Shown one piece after another: positions 11,209 through 21,850 of a stretch of 64,000 nucleotides of DNA. A program made the position numbers and the translations under genes. The stretch's first letter is position 1. Each line of letters opens with the position of its first letter. The notes under the pieces were generated by a model. The model was given only the letters and a program-made list of their open reading frames with translations, did no database searches and was not told the DNA's origin. This DNA is from Pollenia angustigena. Taxonomy: Eukaryota; Arthropoda; Insecta; Diptera; Polleniidae. Where the stretch lies: positions 248,867,803 to 248,931,802 of the forward strand of contig OV884059.1 in assembly GCA_930367215.1 (NCBI GenBank), written 5' to 3'.

Positions 11209-11617
11209 TGTTACGAAAGTTAAATTATCTAAGAATTATTTATAGTTATAAGTTATCTTGTAAGTTATAGTTTTATGTTACTTAAATTTGTCATGTATAA
11301 TTTCCAACACAACTGTTATTTTAAAAATAATTCCTATATAAATTTCCCAGTAATTTCTAGAAATGGTTATAGAACATAATAAATAGTTTTTACGGGAAGG
11401 TTCAGGAAAAATCTAGAAATAATTATGAAATATAAAAAGGGGTGACTCATGTAAAATTAGTTTAGTCTGTTTTGAAAAACGGTTCTGTTCGTAACTAACA
11501 ATTGTGAACAAAATAATTAATTTCAATAAAGTTTGTTAAGTTGAATAAGTGTGTGTTTTTTATTCGAATTTGCAATTAAAAGAACTCAAACGCGTTTATT
11601 AAAGGAAAAACGTAACA
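11209..11617 (+). repeat. Gypsy-2 5' LTR
   Basis: It is 409 bp, TG...CA bounded. TATAAAAAGG at about 11430-11440 is a plausible promoter TATA element. AATAAA at about 11525 could serve as a polyadenylation signal in the 3' copy. It differs from the 3' LTR at three sites (near 11288, 11305 and 11567). Confidence 0.95.
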
Positions 11618-11619
11618 AT

Positions 11620-11635
11620 TGGTGTCAGAAGTGAA
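11620..11635 (+). promoter_or_regulatory. Gypsy-2 primer-binding site
   Basis: TGGTGTCAGAAGTGAA lies two bases after the 5' LTR. It starts with TGG and resembles the 3' end complement of a leucine tRNA, from memory. Gypsy-1 has a related string (TCAGAAGTGGGATTC on the minus strand) just inside its 5' LTR at about 19770, so both families may use the same primer tRNA. Confidence 0.65.
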
Positions 11636-11723
11636 ATTGCAATAAAAAAAAAATAAATAAAAAAATAAATAAACAAATAAAAAAAAAAAATAATAATAAA
11701 AAACAAAAACTATACAAACAACA

Positions 11724-13090
11724 ATGAAATTCGATGAGCTAAAAGTTGAACAGCTCAAGAAGGAGTTGAGCAAGTTGGTTCTGCCTACTGCAGGAAATAA
11801 AGCTGAGCTGCAGAAAAGATTAATCGATGAATTTAAGCGACGCAATATTGACATCGCAACTTATGAATTTGAAGAAAAAGAAGAAATAGAAGTTGCTACC
11901 CGTGCAGTAACAAGCAACATGGATCTTGGTACAATGTTTGCTGCTATGATGGAGAAAATGGAAGAAAATTCTAGAAAAATGGAGGAAATGGTAAAAGAAA
12001 ACTCGGCTGAAACCTCAAGAAAAATGGAAGAAAATTCAAAAGCTATCTTAGCCGAAATTCAAGAAAATTCTAGAGTTACAAACGAGAAACTTCAGGCTAC
12101 TAATGAAAAACTTGAGAAGCTTCAAGAGATTTCTACTGTTATAAACGAAGAGTAGACGATATGGAAATAGAATTGTCTGATGTAAAAACACAAGTCACTG
12201 ATGTAAAAACTCAAGTCACTGATGTAAAAACACAAGTCACGGTTTTTGATGGAAAACTTCATCATCTGGAAGAAAGAGTAAATAGTCTTCAGTGCCAAGA
12301 GGGAGTGGTGCGAGTTTTTCCAGAAGTCTCGAATAGAATAAGAGCTCCAAGTTTTGACGGCAGTTCACCATTTAGTGTTTTTAAGTTCCAGTTTGACACA
12401 GTTGCCAACAAAAATGCATGGAACAATAAAGAAAAAGCCATAGAGCTGATTCTGGCTTTAAAAGGATCTGCGGCTGAAATTCTAGAAAGTGTACCAGTAA
12501 GTTGCAGAAATAATTACGATGACATTATGGTAGCACTGCAACGAAAGTATGGTGGTGAACACAGAAAAGAAATATTCAGAATGGAATTACGGGGAAGAGT
12601 ACAAAAGGCAAACGAGACGCTACAGGATTTCGCATTAGAGATTGAGCGCTTGGTGTAGCTTACCTATCCAGGTGAAAGTCATCCATTGCTAGATCATTTT
12701 AAGACCGAGGCATTTGTAAACGGTATACGGGATGCTGATGTGAAACTAGCGGTATGTGCATCACAGAAGCCATCATTTGCCGAAACGGTATCATTTGCCC
12801 TAGCCCAAGAAACCGCAAGAATAATTTCAAGGCCGCAAGCGTATAAGGTGCGAAAACTTGATTTTGCCGCTGAAGAAGAAAGAGATATTGTAAAGGACAT
12901 AAAGGAGGCAGTGATGCAAGCTTTAAACGAGAAGCAAGGTAAAAACAAAGTAAAATGTTATAATTGCGGTAAGATTGGCCATATTCAGCGAAACTGCAAA
13001 GCACCTAGAAGACGATCAAGATCTTCTTCGCCACCAGGAAACAATCAGCGTGCTAATCAACACACATCACAAGAGTCACCTTTAAACTAA
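11724..13090 (+). pseudogene. Gypsy-2 gag with SAP motif and zinc knuckle
   Basis: The protein starts with a SAP-type helix pair (residues about 1-35: LKVEQLKKELSKL...NKAELQKRLI), a DNA-binding fold unusual in retroviral gags. A long Glu/Lys coiled coil with MEENS repeats follows. A frameshift near 12145 moves coding to the frame opened at 12161, which holds three DVKTQVT repeats, a capsid-like region (about 12330-12800) and a CCHC knuckle (CYNCGKIGHIQRNC, about 12955). An in-frame TAG at 12656-12658 interrupts the capsid. The end at 13090 overlaps an open -1 frame leading to protease, as in gag-pol frameshifting. Confidence 0.85.
12179..12241 (+). repeat. Three 21-bp repeats in gag
   Basis: These are three consecutive copies of a 21-bp unit coding for DVKTQVT, part of the gag coiled coil. 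The unit keeps the frame, so copy number can change without breaking the protein. Confidence 0.9.
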
Positions 13091-13101
13091 AAATAGCCAG
13101 C

Positions 13102-13848
13102 ACCTCGGGGCATGGGCTAGCTTCCACATCTGAGGGCCCCACAATCTCTATATCAGTAGTGCAAAGGAGCAACAGGAATCTTACTGCTTATGGTTACATT
13201 AATGGTCAGAAACGCATTCTTACTGTGGACACTGGGGCATCACATTCTATAATAAGGCCCGATTTAATACAAAAATCAATCCAACCACTGAGCGGGGTAA
13301 GTCTGCGAACAGCTACAGGCGAGTCTGCCACTGTTTATGGAAAAGTAAAAGCACAATTAAGTATGGCCAATGCAATCGCCCATCACGTATTTATTGTGGC
13401 TGATATTGTAGACGAGGTAATCATTGGCGCAGATTTCATGATTGAACATGGTATTCAATTGGATATGGGTCAGCGAATTATGTATTGGCGTGATGTGGAG
13501 ATACCCCTTGAAGTTGGATACGAAACCACGGCCCATGTAAGACAGCTAATCGCCCTTCAACGTGAAAAACTGCCACCCAAATCAGAAACCTTAGTATGGG
13601 CGCGAATGGAGGGATATTGTGAGGACAACAGTTTTTGGGTGGTAGAGCCAGCAGAAGTTAAAGGAGATATCGTAACAGCGCATGCCCTCGTAAAACCCAG
13701 CAACAATCTAGTTCCCGTGAGAGTATTAAATTTATCCAGCATTGAAAAAGTCCTTACGCAGAACTTCAAAATTGGAAAATGTACTTCAACAGAAGCAATA
13801 ATAAATTGCGAGCAGCCAGGAGAATTGGCAAGGACCACGAGTCACTAG
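13102..13848 (+). pseudogene. Gypsy-2 protease region of pol
   Basis: This frame is open from upstream of 13102 and lies -1 relative to gag. Residues near 13230 read VDTGASHS, the aspartic protease active site; IIGADFM further on matches the second conserved protease segment. The enzyme matures gag-pol. The frame ends at 13846-13848, and RT continues in the next frame from about 13840, so a one-base indel has split protease from RT. No ATG is needed, as it would be made by frameshifting from gag. Confidence 0.85.
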
Positions 13849-15677
13849 AGGAACGTGTGCGAAAATGGACCGAAAAGCTAACACCGCCTTGCAAAAATAA
13901 GGCCAAACAACTACTAAGAAAATATGCCTCTGCATTCGCTTTGAAAGGTCAAAACCAAGGCAGAACGTCAATCGTGAAACACGAAATCAACACAGGCGAA
14001 GCAAAGCCAATAAAACAGGCGTCAAGAAGCATTCCTCTAGCAAAGCGAAATGAAGTAAAAGAGCTGGTTAGCGAGATGGAAAAGAACGGAGTTATTAAAC
14101 CATCATCAAGTCCGTGGAGCTCACCAGTGGTTTTGGTGAAAAAGAAAGATGGAAGTACCAGATTCTGCGTAGATTACAGAAAGCTGAATGACGTCACGAA
14201 AAAAGATAGTTATCCATTGCCTAGAATTGATGATACCCTGGACACGTTAGCCGGAACGGAATGGTTTTCTACATTGGATTTGCAGAGCGGTTATTGGCAA
14301 GTGGAAATTTCGGAAAACGATAAGGAGAAAACTGCGTTTAGCGCAAGTGATGGCTTATGGCAGTTTAATGTGATGCCATTTGGACTCTGCAATGCTCCGG
14401 CTACATTCGAGCGTTTAATGGAGCAGGTGTTAAAAGGTCTTCACCGAAAGACATGTTTGGTGTACCTTGACGACATTATTGTAATGGGGAAAACATTTGA
14501 TGAACACCTGAAAAACCTAGAGGAGGTGATGAAACGTATATCAATGGCAGGACTGAAACTAAATGCTAAGAAATGCTCACTGTTCCAGAAGGAAGTAAAA
14601 TACCTGGGACATCGTGTAACCTCCAAAGGCATCTCAACGGATGATGATAAAATAAAAGCTGTAATGGATTGGCCTGGCCCGAAAAATATTCATGAACTAC
14701 GCAGTTTTCTAGGCTTATGTACATACTACAGGCGCTTTGTACCAAACTTTGCAAATATTGCTGCAAGTTTACACGAATTGACTAAAAAGGCGCAAAAATA
14801 CATCTGGAGTGAAGCACAGGAAACAGCATTTCAGAAACTGAAGGAATTGTTGTGCTCAGCACCAATTTTGGCTTACCCCATTACTGGAGAGAAATTTGTG
14901 CTTGATACCGATGCGAGCGGATACGGAGTTGGAGGTGTGCTTTCCCAAGTGGTCAATGGTGTAGAGCGAGTCGTGGGCTATTACAGCCGAATACTTTCGA
15001 AGCCTGAGAGAAATTACTGCGTAACGCGAAGGGAGCTCCTGGCAGTACTAGAGTGCGTAAAACATTTTCACAAGTATTTGTATGGTCAACATTTTGAGTT
15101 AAGAACGGACCATTCTGCACTCAGGTGGTTGCTGCAATTCAAGAATCCGGAAGGTCAGATAGCTCGCTGGATTGAGCGCCTACAAAGTTATGATTTTACC
15201 ATTGAGCACAGAAAAGGTGGAAAACATGGCAACGCGGATGCTCTATCAAGACGACCCTGCAAACTGGAATGCAGGCATTGTGTAAAGGCTGAAGGAAAGG
15301 AATACAACTGTGAAGTTCGCCTACTGCATATAGAGTCCAACGAAGACTGGTCAATGGCACAGAAAGCTGACCCTATATTAGAGAAAATTATGAAGGCCAA
15401 AGAAGAAGGCAGAAGGCCGAATCGAAACAAAATATCATCTGAAAGTCCGCTAACAAAAGCATACTGGGCCCTATGGAACAGCCTACAGTTGATAAATGGC
15501 TGCCTGTACCGAGCATGGGAAAGTGCCGATGGAAAATCAGTTCGTAACCTCATTGTGGTGCCATCGTCAAAAGAACATGAAGTTCTAAATGAATTCCATA
15601 ATGGTCCAAGTGGTGGCCATCTTGGCGTAACAAAAACATTAGAAAAATTAAAACAACGTTTCTACTGGGTTGGGTGA
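13840..15677 (+). pseudogene. Gypsy-2 reverse transcriptase-RNase H
   Basis: The open frame runs 13779-15677; its first 20 or so codons overlap the protease frame and are probably not native. RT landmarks are SPVVLVKKKDGSTRFCVDYR, LDLQSGYWQV, FGLCNAPATFERLM and the catalytic YLDD at about 14461-14472. RNase H follows, with DTDASGYGVGG, the Glu in TRRELLAVLE, RTDHSAL and NADALSR. The integrase zinc region begins near 15595 (HNGPSGGHLG). An in-frame TGA at 15675-15677 cuts it before the Cys pair. Its length and order are those of an ordinary gypsy pol. Confidence 0.93.
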
Positions 15678-16634
15678 CAACAAGCTGTGGCCGATTGGAT
15701 ATCAAATTGCACCCAATGCATTGCCGCCAAAGGACCAACAAGGAGAAGTCGGGGACCGCTTCAACAGTACAATTCGGGTGCCCCATTTGAGCGAATCGCA
15801 ATGGATATAGCCGGACCTTTTCCTGTGAGTGATGCCGGCAACCGTTATGTGTTAGTAGTTATCGATTACTTTAGTAAATGGCCAGAGGTGTATGCCATCC
15901 CAAATCAAGAAGCTAGAACCGTTGTGGACGTATTTTTGAATAACTGGGTGTGCCGTTACGGAGTTCCAATAGAATTACACTCCGACCAAGGCAGAAATTT
16001 TGAATCTGGTGTGTTCAAAGAAATGTGTGAATTATACGGAATAAGGAAAACTAGAACAACTCCTTTGCATCCACAATCCGATGGTATGGTCGAAAGATTT
16101 AACCGCACACTAGAGGAGCACTTGCGTAAAGTAGTAAGCACACATCAGAAAGACTGGGATGAACACATTCCGAAGTTTTTGTTGGCATATAGATCAGCTG
16201 TTCACAACTCCACCTCTCGTACACCTGCCAAAATTGTCTTTGGAACGGAGCTCAGACTACCTGGAGATCTAGAATTTGGTGTTAAGCCTGGACCAACAAA
16301 TGACAACAATGAAGGCTCTACCTCACAGGAACAAGATGACCTTAATGAACTTCATGAGTTCGTGCGAAGTCGGATTAAGCTGTCCAGTGACAAGATGAAA
16401 GCCAGATACGATCGAGCGGCAAATTCGGAAGGTTTCAAAGAGGACCAGTTGGTTTTACTTTTTAATCCGCAACGAAAGAAAGGACTATCTCCAAAGCTGC
16501 AGACTCATTGGGATGGCCCATATAAAGTAATAAAGAAATTGAATGACGTGGTGTATCGGATCCAGAAATATAAGAGCCCAAGATCAAAAATGAAAGTGGT
16601 ACATCTAGAACGACTAGCCCATTATGGAAAATGA
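15678..16634 (+). pseudogene. Gypsy-2 integrase core and tail
   Basis: It is in the same frame as RT-RNase H and separated only by the TGA at 15675. It opens with the Cys pair of the zinc region (CTQC), then the D,D35E core: first Asp in VVIDYFSKW, second in HSDQGRNFE, Glu in GMVERFNR. The C-terminal part has the WDGPYKV pattern and ends LERLAHYGK at the stop before the polypurine tract. Apart from the upstream stop it looks complete. Confidence 0.92.
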
Positions 16635-16667
16635 GAATCTGAGCCTATTCGGGACGAACAGGCTTAA

Positions 16668-16678
16668 GTGGAGGGCAG
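16668..16678 (+). promoter_or_regulatory. Gypsy-2 polypurine tract
   Basis: GTGGAGGGCAG directly abuts the 3' LTR at 16679 and is the expected primer site for plus-strand DNA synthesis. Confidence 0.8.
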
Positions 16679-17087
16679 TGTTACGAAAGTTAAATTATCT
16701 AAGAATTATTTATAGTTATAAGTTATCTTGTAAGTTATAGTTTTATGTTACTTAAAATTGTCATGTATAATTTTCAACACAACTGTTATTTTAAAAATAA
16801 TTCCTATATAAATTTCCCAGTAATTTCTAGAAATGGTTATAGAACATAATAAATAGTTTTTACGGGAAGGTTCAGGAAAAATCTAGAAATAATTATGAAA
16901 TATAAAAAGGGGTGACTCATGTAAAATTAGTTTAGTCTGTTTTGAAAAACGGTTCTGTTCGTAACTAACAATTGTGAACAAAATAATTAATTTCAATAAA
17001 GTTTGTTAAGTTGAATAAGTGTGTGTTTTTTATTCGGATTTGCAATTAAAAGAACTCAAACGCGTTTATTAAAGGAAAAACGTAACA
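16679..17087 (+). repeat. Gypsy-2 3' LTR
   Basis: It is 409 bp and matches 11209-11617 except at three positions. It is followed by ATAT, the target duplication. Confidence 0.95.
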
Positions 17088-17754
17088 ATATTTTATTAAA
17101 AAGAAATTTGCATTTTGATAAATTTAATTTTAAATTAGCCTTACGCAGTACTTCTAATATTGTTTTTAATTTTTCCAAACCTTCATTTTCTGAATCAGCT
17201 GGTATCAGAATATCATCAAAATATGCCAGCGCAATAGTAAAACGCAATGGTCCAAGAACTTGATTTATAAGCTGCTGAAAAACTGCCGGGCCATTACAAA
17301 CTCCGAATGGCATACGTAAAAACTCAAAGTGACCATCAGGTGTTACAAACGCAGTAAGGTGTCTTGATTCTTTACTTACTGGTATTTGATGATATCCACT
17401 TTTCATATCTAAAGCAGTAAAATATTTTTTATTTCTAAGACGATCAATATTGTCATGTATTAATGGCAATGGATATTGCATTTTCTTTGTGATTTTATTT
17501 AAAGCTCTATAATCAATGCAAATACGTTTTTCACCATTCTTTTTGTGTACGAGTAAAATAGGGCTCAAATAATTTGACTCAGAATCACAAATAATCCCCG
17601 CACTCTTCATAGACTCAATTTCTTTTCTTACATACTCTCTCTCAGAATAACTCAAACGATATGGGCGAAAAGTAATTGGATTATTATTTTCCAGTTCAAT
17701 TTTAAACTCAACATCTTTTTTTGTTCCTAAATCACTCAAGCTATGAGAGAAACA
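17088..17754 (-). pseudogene. Gypsy-1 reverse transcriptase, 5' half of pol
   Basis: Minus-strand frame with the RT blocks SPILLVHKKNGEKRICIDYR, LDMKSGYHQI, FGVCNGPAVFQQLI and the catalytic YFDD (AYFDDILI). It is in the same frame as gag-protease (19686-17755) and separated from it by one TAA (17757-17755). The original was therefore one long gag-pol frame. Gypsy-2 cuts it in the RT thumb; coding resumes at 11208. Confidence 0.9.
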
Positions 17755-19686
17755 TTAGATATTTTCTAAAACAATTGTCTTAAATTTTTCTCTTCCTTCT
17801 TCACTCACTTGTTCACCAATATGAACATCATTAAAATCAAAGTTTTCTGTATTTGTAGTTGTAACTACTAAATTTGCACTCTTTTTCTCATTTTTGTTTT
17901 CTTCATTATCACTCAGTTTTTGTTCTTTTTCTTCATCATTAGATTTTTGTTCAATGCAAATTTTACCGCTAGTTATTGTTTCATTTTTTTCAAACTTTAT
18001 GTGTTGTTTTGTTAAATTCATTACAGGGATGGAAAACTCACCTGTTTCATTGTTATTGACACAGTTTGGTATTAAAGCACCAAATTTATTTTGGCGATTT
18101 TCAATGAACAGATTTGTGGCTTCAGAAATATTGCAATATGTTGAAATAAATCCAACATAATTTGAAGGGATGACAGTTGCTTCTTTTGCCCATAATTTAA
18201 CATCAGTTTTTGGTAATTCTGGCACCTCCATGTTACGTAGACAATCATCTGGCTCTTCCTCAATTTTCTCATCAAAGAATATTAGTGTTTTGCCTCGACG
18301 TACCATCGTGATGTGTTCTTTTTCTGTGAACGGCTGACCTACCAACAATGGAATATTTAATTCGTTGTCTTTTACCACAAATATTTCTACATCTGCTACT
18401 GCTTGATCTACCTTGAGGTTGACATTTAAAACATTTAAAACTCCAATTGGGATTACAGATCCATTACCAAAACCTTGGATGCGAAAAGTGTTTTTCGGGT
18501 TGCTGTAATTAAGCTTTAGATTTGTAATTGTCGATTCGGGCATCATATTAATTGCACTCCCAGGATCGATATACGCTTTAACGAGTAGTCCGTTAACATA
18601 AGCTTCTTGAAAATACTTACTGTTGGTGGTGGTATCGATGTTAGTGGCGGCAGTAGTAGCTATGGTGGCACTGTTTGTTGTTGTGTTACGGGTATGAGTT
18701 GCTGTTTTCGTTGGCACATTTTTGTCTTTAGATGGACATTTATTTTGCACATGGCCTTCTTGGTGACAATTAAGACATTTTATATGCGCTTTACAAAATT
18801 TTTTGATATGTCCGACACCTTCACAGCGGTAGCATTTTAACGTAGACACTTCAGTTTTACAGAAGCGTGCAAAATGACCGTGTTTTCCGCATTTGTTGCA
18901 GGTTTGCTCATTATCCGATTTACCTTTTTGTTGAAATCGTTGTGAGTGTGTTTTCTCTACGGCGGTATCTCCCTCTGCACATCCAGTGTTGATATACTCG
19001 TTAATATTGGATATTATGTTGTTGAAAGTGATGTGTTGTCTCTGTAAAAGAAATTTTCTTAATTCGATTGATTTTATACCTTTAATTATGGATTTTCTGG
19101 CGTCATCAAAATCCAAACCAAGTTGCTGTGTAAGGCGTAATTTATCGAAGAAATATTCGGTGATATGTTCAGCATCTTTCTGACGTCTTTCCGACATTCT
19201 CTCCCAGCGATCAACTATTGATTGACGACCAACAAACGTGTCCTTAAATTCATCCTCAAAATCTGACCAGCTTTTAAATTCGGCTGCGTTGTACCAATTA
19301 AGAGCGGCACCTTCTAGATTCGCTCTAGCACACCGTAAACGAAAAGAATCTGGCCAATTATTCATGTTACCAATACCATTGATGGACGCTAGCCAATCTT
19401 TTGCTTCTGCTGTTGTTCTTTTCTCATTTAAATGTTTGATGGTGTTATTCAGATCAGGCATAACGTGGTACGTAGTTCTCTCAGAACGTAGAGTATTTAT
19501 CAGCATTTGGTTTTGCTGCAACAGCAATGATAAAATTGAAGTTTCTTCACCTGGGGGAACATGTATACCGCTATCGCCTGCAGCTCGAACATTTCCTGGT
19601 GTATTGGTAATACCTTGTGGTGTTCTCAAAAACGATAAACTTGCTGCACCCTCGTCCTCAATGTGGTTATCTCCTTCTGTACTCAT
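17755..19686 (-). CDS. Gypsy-1 gag and protease
   Basis: The 643-codon frame starts MSTEGDNHIEDE. Residues about 95-240 form a retrotransposon gag (capsid) region. Three zinc knuckles follow (CNKCGKHGHFARFC, CYRCEGVGHIKKFC and CLNCHQEGHVQNKC), so RNA packaging is well supported. The protease site reads AYIDPGSAIN, with Pro where most have Thr; LLVGQPF follows. The remaining part is a Glu/Lys-rich linker. It ends at a TAA, and the same frame continues as RT, so the stop is most simply a mutation. The start lies 87 bases inside the LTR. Confidence 0.88.
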   Translation of the reverse strand: MSTEGDNHIEDEGAASLSFLRTPQGITNTPGNVRAAGDSGIHVPPGEETSILSLLLQQNQMLINTLRSERTTYHVMPDLNNTIKHLNEKRTTAEAKDWLASINGIGNMNNWPDSFRLRCARANLEGAALNWYNAAEFKSWSDFEDEFKDTFVGRQSIVDRWERMSERRQKDAEHITEYFFDKLRLTQQLGLDFDDARKSIIKGIKSIELRKFLLQRQHITFNNIISNINEYINTGCAEGDTAVEKTHSQRFQQKGKSDNEQTCNKCGKHGHFARFCKTEVSTLKCYRCEGVGHIKKFCKAHIKCLNCHQEGHVQNKCPSKDKNVPTKTATHTRNTTTNSATIATTAATNIDTTTNSKYFQEAYVNGLLVKAYIDPGSAINMMPESTITNLKLNYSNPKNTFRIQGFGNGSVIPIGVLNVLNVNLKVDQAVADVEIFVVKDNELNIPLLVGQPFTEKEHITMVRRGKTLIFFDEKIEEEPDDCLRNMEVPELPKTDVKLWAKEATVIPSNYVGFISTYCNISEATNLFIENRQNKFGALIPNCVNNNETGEFSIPVMNLTKQHIKFEKNETITSGKICIEQKSNDEEKEQKLSDNEENKNEKKSANLVVTTTNTENFDFNDVHIGEQVSEEGREKFKTIVLENI

Positions 19687-19772
19687 CTCGTTTTTTTTTT
19701 TTTTATAGGCGTAGTAATAAGAAAATTTAATTTTTATTAATTATTGATTTTCTTATGAATCCCACTTCTGAT

Positions 19773-20031
19773 TGTAGAATTGTCTCTAATTTTCTAAACT
19801 CAGAAATTAAAACACGTTTATAGTTTTTATTTAAATAGAAAATGGCTCTTTATTTAAGTCTGTACTCTTAGACTTCTCAAAAAATATTAAATTTTAAAAT
19901 GGTTTTATTAAATGTACAAAAGTCAAACTTCAAGTTTACTTCAATGACAAGTCAATGTCAGTTAATATAACAAAGTGGAAAAGAAGTAATTAGTACAACC
20001 ATTATTTATACAATATTCGGGAATGTTTACA
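19773..20031 (-). repeat. Gypsy-1 LTR (5' LTR of the minus-strand element)
   Basis: It is 259 bp and matches 8813-9113 without the 42-base extra piece. Just inside, the minus strand reads TCAGAAGTGGGATTC, a candidate PBS. GTTC at 20032 is the target duplication. Confidence 0.9.
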
Positions 20032-21622
20032 GTTCATAAGGATCAAAAGATACCTGTCTTCGAAAAATATAACCATTTGTTATCCTGCCTTAGTGGAGAA
20101 GCGCTAGCTACAATTAAATCGTTCCAAGTAACGGACGAAAATTATCCTGAGGCACTCAATCGATTAAAGGAGAGATACGACAACGATACTTTGATGTTTT
20201 TGGAAAACGTTACTTCAATGTTTGATATCCTAAAGTCAAATAAACCTGTTCTAAACAAATTAAGAAACATTGTAGACACAATCTCAGCCCTTTATAGTTC
20301 GTTAAAATTGCTTGGCTCTCACGAGCAGATTTGTGATGCATTTAAAATTCATTTGGCGATGAGCAAAGTTGACCAGCAAACAAAACAAAAATGGGACGAG
20401 TTCATAGATTACACTAAATTACTGTCGTGGTCGGATTGCTGTTCAATGTTAGACAGGCGTTGCCAGCAATTGGATGTTCATTGCAGAAGATCTCCCAAAG
20501 AACAACCAGCTTCATCTTCCAAGAATCATTCACATAATGATTCTCATACAAAACAACATTCTTGTGTTGTAAAAAAGATGGCGAAAGACTCTACATGCAA
20601 TCATTGCTTCAAACCTGGCCATTATATTTCAACATGTCAACGTTTTATTTTTTTGCCTGTAATACAGCGCATTGAACAGGCTAAAAAGCTAAATTTGTGT
20701 CTCAACTGTTTATCGGAGGGACATGTTGAAGTCAACTGTACTTCTCGTTATACCTGTCGTTTTTGCCAGCAACGTCATCATTCGCTTCTGCATAACCAAC
20801 CAGATAAACAAGGTCCCTCTACATCTTCAGCTGCAGTACATGGCACCCTTCAAGAAAATCCCTCAACCTCTTCAGCTGCAGTACATGGCACATTTCAAAA
20901 CAATTGTAAGCCCAGAGTAAGTAATGTAATTTTTGCCACTGCTTTGGTCCTAGTCCGTGATTCAGAAGGAAAATACCATTTGGCAAGAGCTCTTTTGGTT
21001 TCATGTTCTCAAGTAAATTTTATAAGTGAGAACCTGTGTAATGCATTAAATTTGAAGAAATCAAAAAATTTTGTAGATGTTGTGGGAATTGGCTCATCAC
21101 GTGTTAAAGTACCATTTAAAACTCAGAGTACTATAAGGTCCCGATTAAATAATTTTGAACGGTCTCTAGAATTTTCAAGATCCCGCACTATTACTGGCTA
21201 CCATTCTGATGAAAATATGTCAGTAAAAGATTTTAATTTGCCCTCTAACATAGAGCTTGCAGACCCTGAGTTTTATCGTAGACGAGGTATAGATATGCTT
21301 TTGGGAGCAGAGTTATTTTTCTCAATTCTGTCTGTGGGACAAATTCGTCGGGAAGAAAATTTTCCAACGTTTTAGGATGGATAGTACCTGGAAAGTATAC
21401 AAGCAAACCCGTAAACCCATCTTCAAAATTTTCGTATCCAGCAATAGAAATTGAGTCTCACGAATTCAACAAACTTATTGAGGTGTTTTCGAAGTTAGAA
21501 TTAGTCAAAGAAAAGCGCCAGTGTATAACCTTAGAGCAACAATAGTGTGAGCAACATTTCGTAAAAAACGTCAAGATTCAAAGCGATGGTCGAGTCATGG
21601 TTAAGCTTCTATTAAAAAATAG
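20032..21622 (+). pseudogene. Pao gag-protease, block 3 (longest open copy)
   Basis: An open frame from 20023 (ATG in the Gypsy-1 LTR tip) to 21375 covers the DUF1759-like region, the knuckle CNHCFKPGHYISTC, the CLNC...CRFCQQRHH cluster and the protease-like region. It has five T at the place where blocks 1 and 2 have six, so gag and protease are one frame. It has two copies of a 15-residue spacer unit (20819-20908). The protease site is still VSCSQVNF instead of D-S-G-S, and the frame still stops after NFPTF at 21373-21375, while pol goes on in another frame. It ends at a pol-to-leader junction at 21622, the same join as at 8054. Confidence 0.82.
20819..20908 (+). repeat. 45-bp tandem repeat in the Pao linker
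   Basis: Two in-frame units coding for PSTSSAAVHGT plus four more residues. Block 4 also has two (from 23050); blocks 1 and 2 have one. Confidence 0.9.
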
Positions 21623-21850
21623 ACCAAGCAGCATTGAAACAGATCGTGTTTTTATTCTTAGAAATACACTACATACTTATATTAAATTTTTATTGAAGTC
21701 AAACTCAAGTCGAACCCTTGAGTAAGAAATTTGGCCCAATCACATATTGGACGAGTTTCGGATTGTCAAAACAGGCGATCCTCATCATTGGCTGCCGTGA
21801 CAGGACACTACGTTTATATTATATTTATATCTATAAATATAAAACTTGCA
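21623..21850 (+). repeat. Pao LTR or leader remnant (copy 2) with PBS candidate
   Basis: It matches 8055-8237 with few changes, including the PBS-like TGGCTGCCGTGACAGG at 21789-21804. It then differs: the stretch between the PBS and the gag ATG is shorter and more AT-rich than at 8238-8316. Confidence 0.6.

Larger units (their letters stand above)
11209..17087 (+). mobile_element. Gypsy-2, young Ty3/gypsy element nested in Gypsy-1
   Basis: It is 5879 bp, with two 409-bp LTRs (TGTTACG...CGTAACA), a PBS-like site, gag, protease, RT-RNase H and integrase in the gypsy order, a GTGGAGGGCAG polypurine tract and a 4-bp TSD (ATAT). The two LTRs differ at three positions (0.7%), so the insertion is recent. 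Gag carries a SAP motif. Coding lesions are few: a shift near 12145, a TAG at 12656, a shift near 13840 and a TGA at 15675. Confidence 0.95.
8813..20031 (-). mobile_element. Gypsy-1, Ty3/gypsy element nested in Pao gag
   Basis: The element starts TGTAGAATTG and ends GTTTACA, and is flanked by GTTC on both sides (8809-8812 and 20032-20035). The Pao block at 22265 shows the empty site (TTTGGTTCATAAGG), which confirms a 4-bp target-site duplication. It reads on the minus strand: gag-protease (19686-17755), RT (17739-17088), Gypsy-2 insertion, RT end and RNase H (11208-10411), integrase (about 10410-9153). Without Gypsy-2 it is about 5.3 kb, normal for a gypsy element. Stops and frameshifts make it inactive. 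Confidence 0.93.

Noticed and set aside
12694..13004. Minus-strand frames inside Gypsy-2 gag
   Set aside because: They are mirror frames of a well-supported gag on the plus strand.
18607..19708. Plus-strand frames opposite Gypsy-1 gag
   Set aside because: The minus strand encodes gag with three zinc knuckles; the plus frames have no domains.
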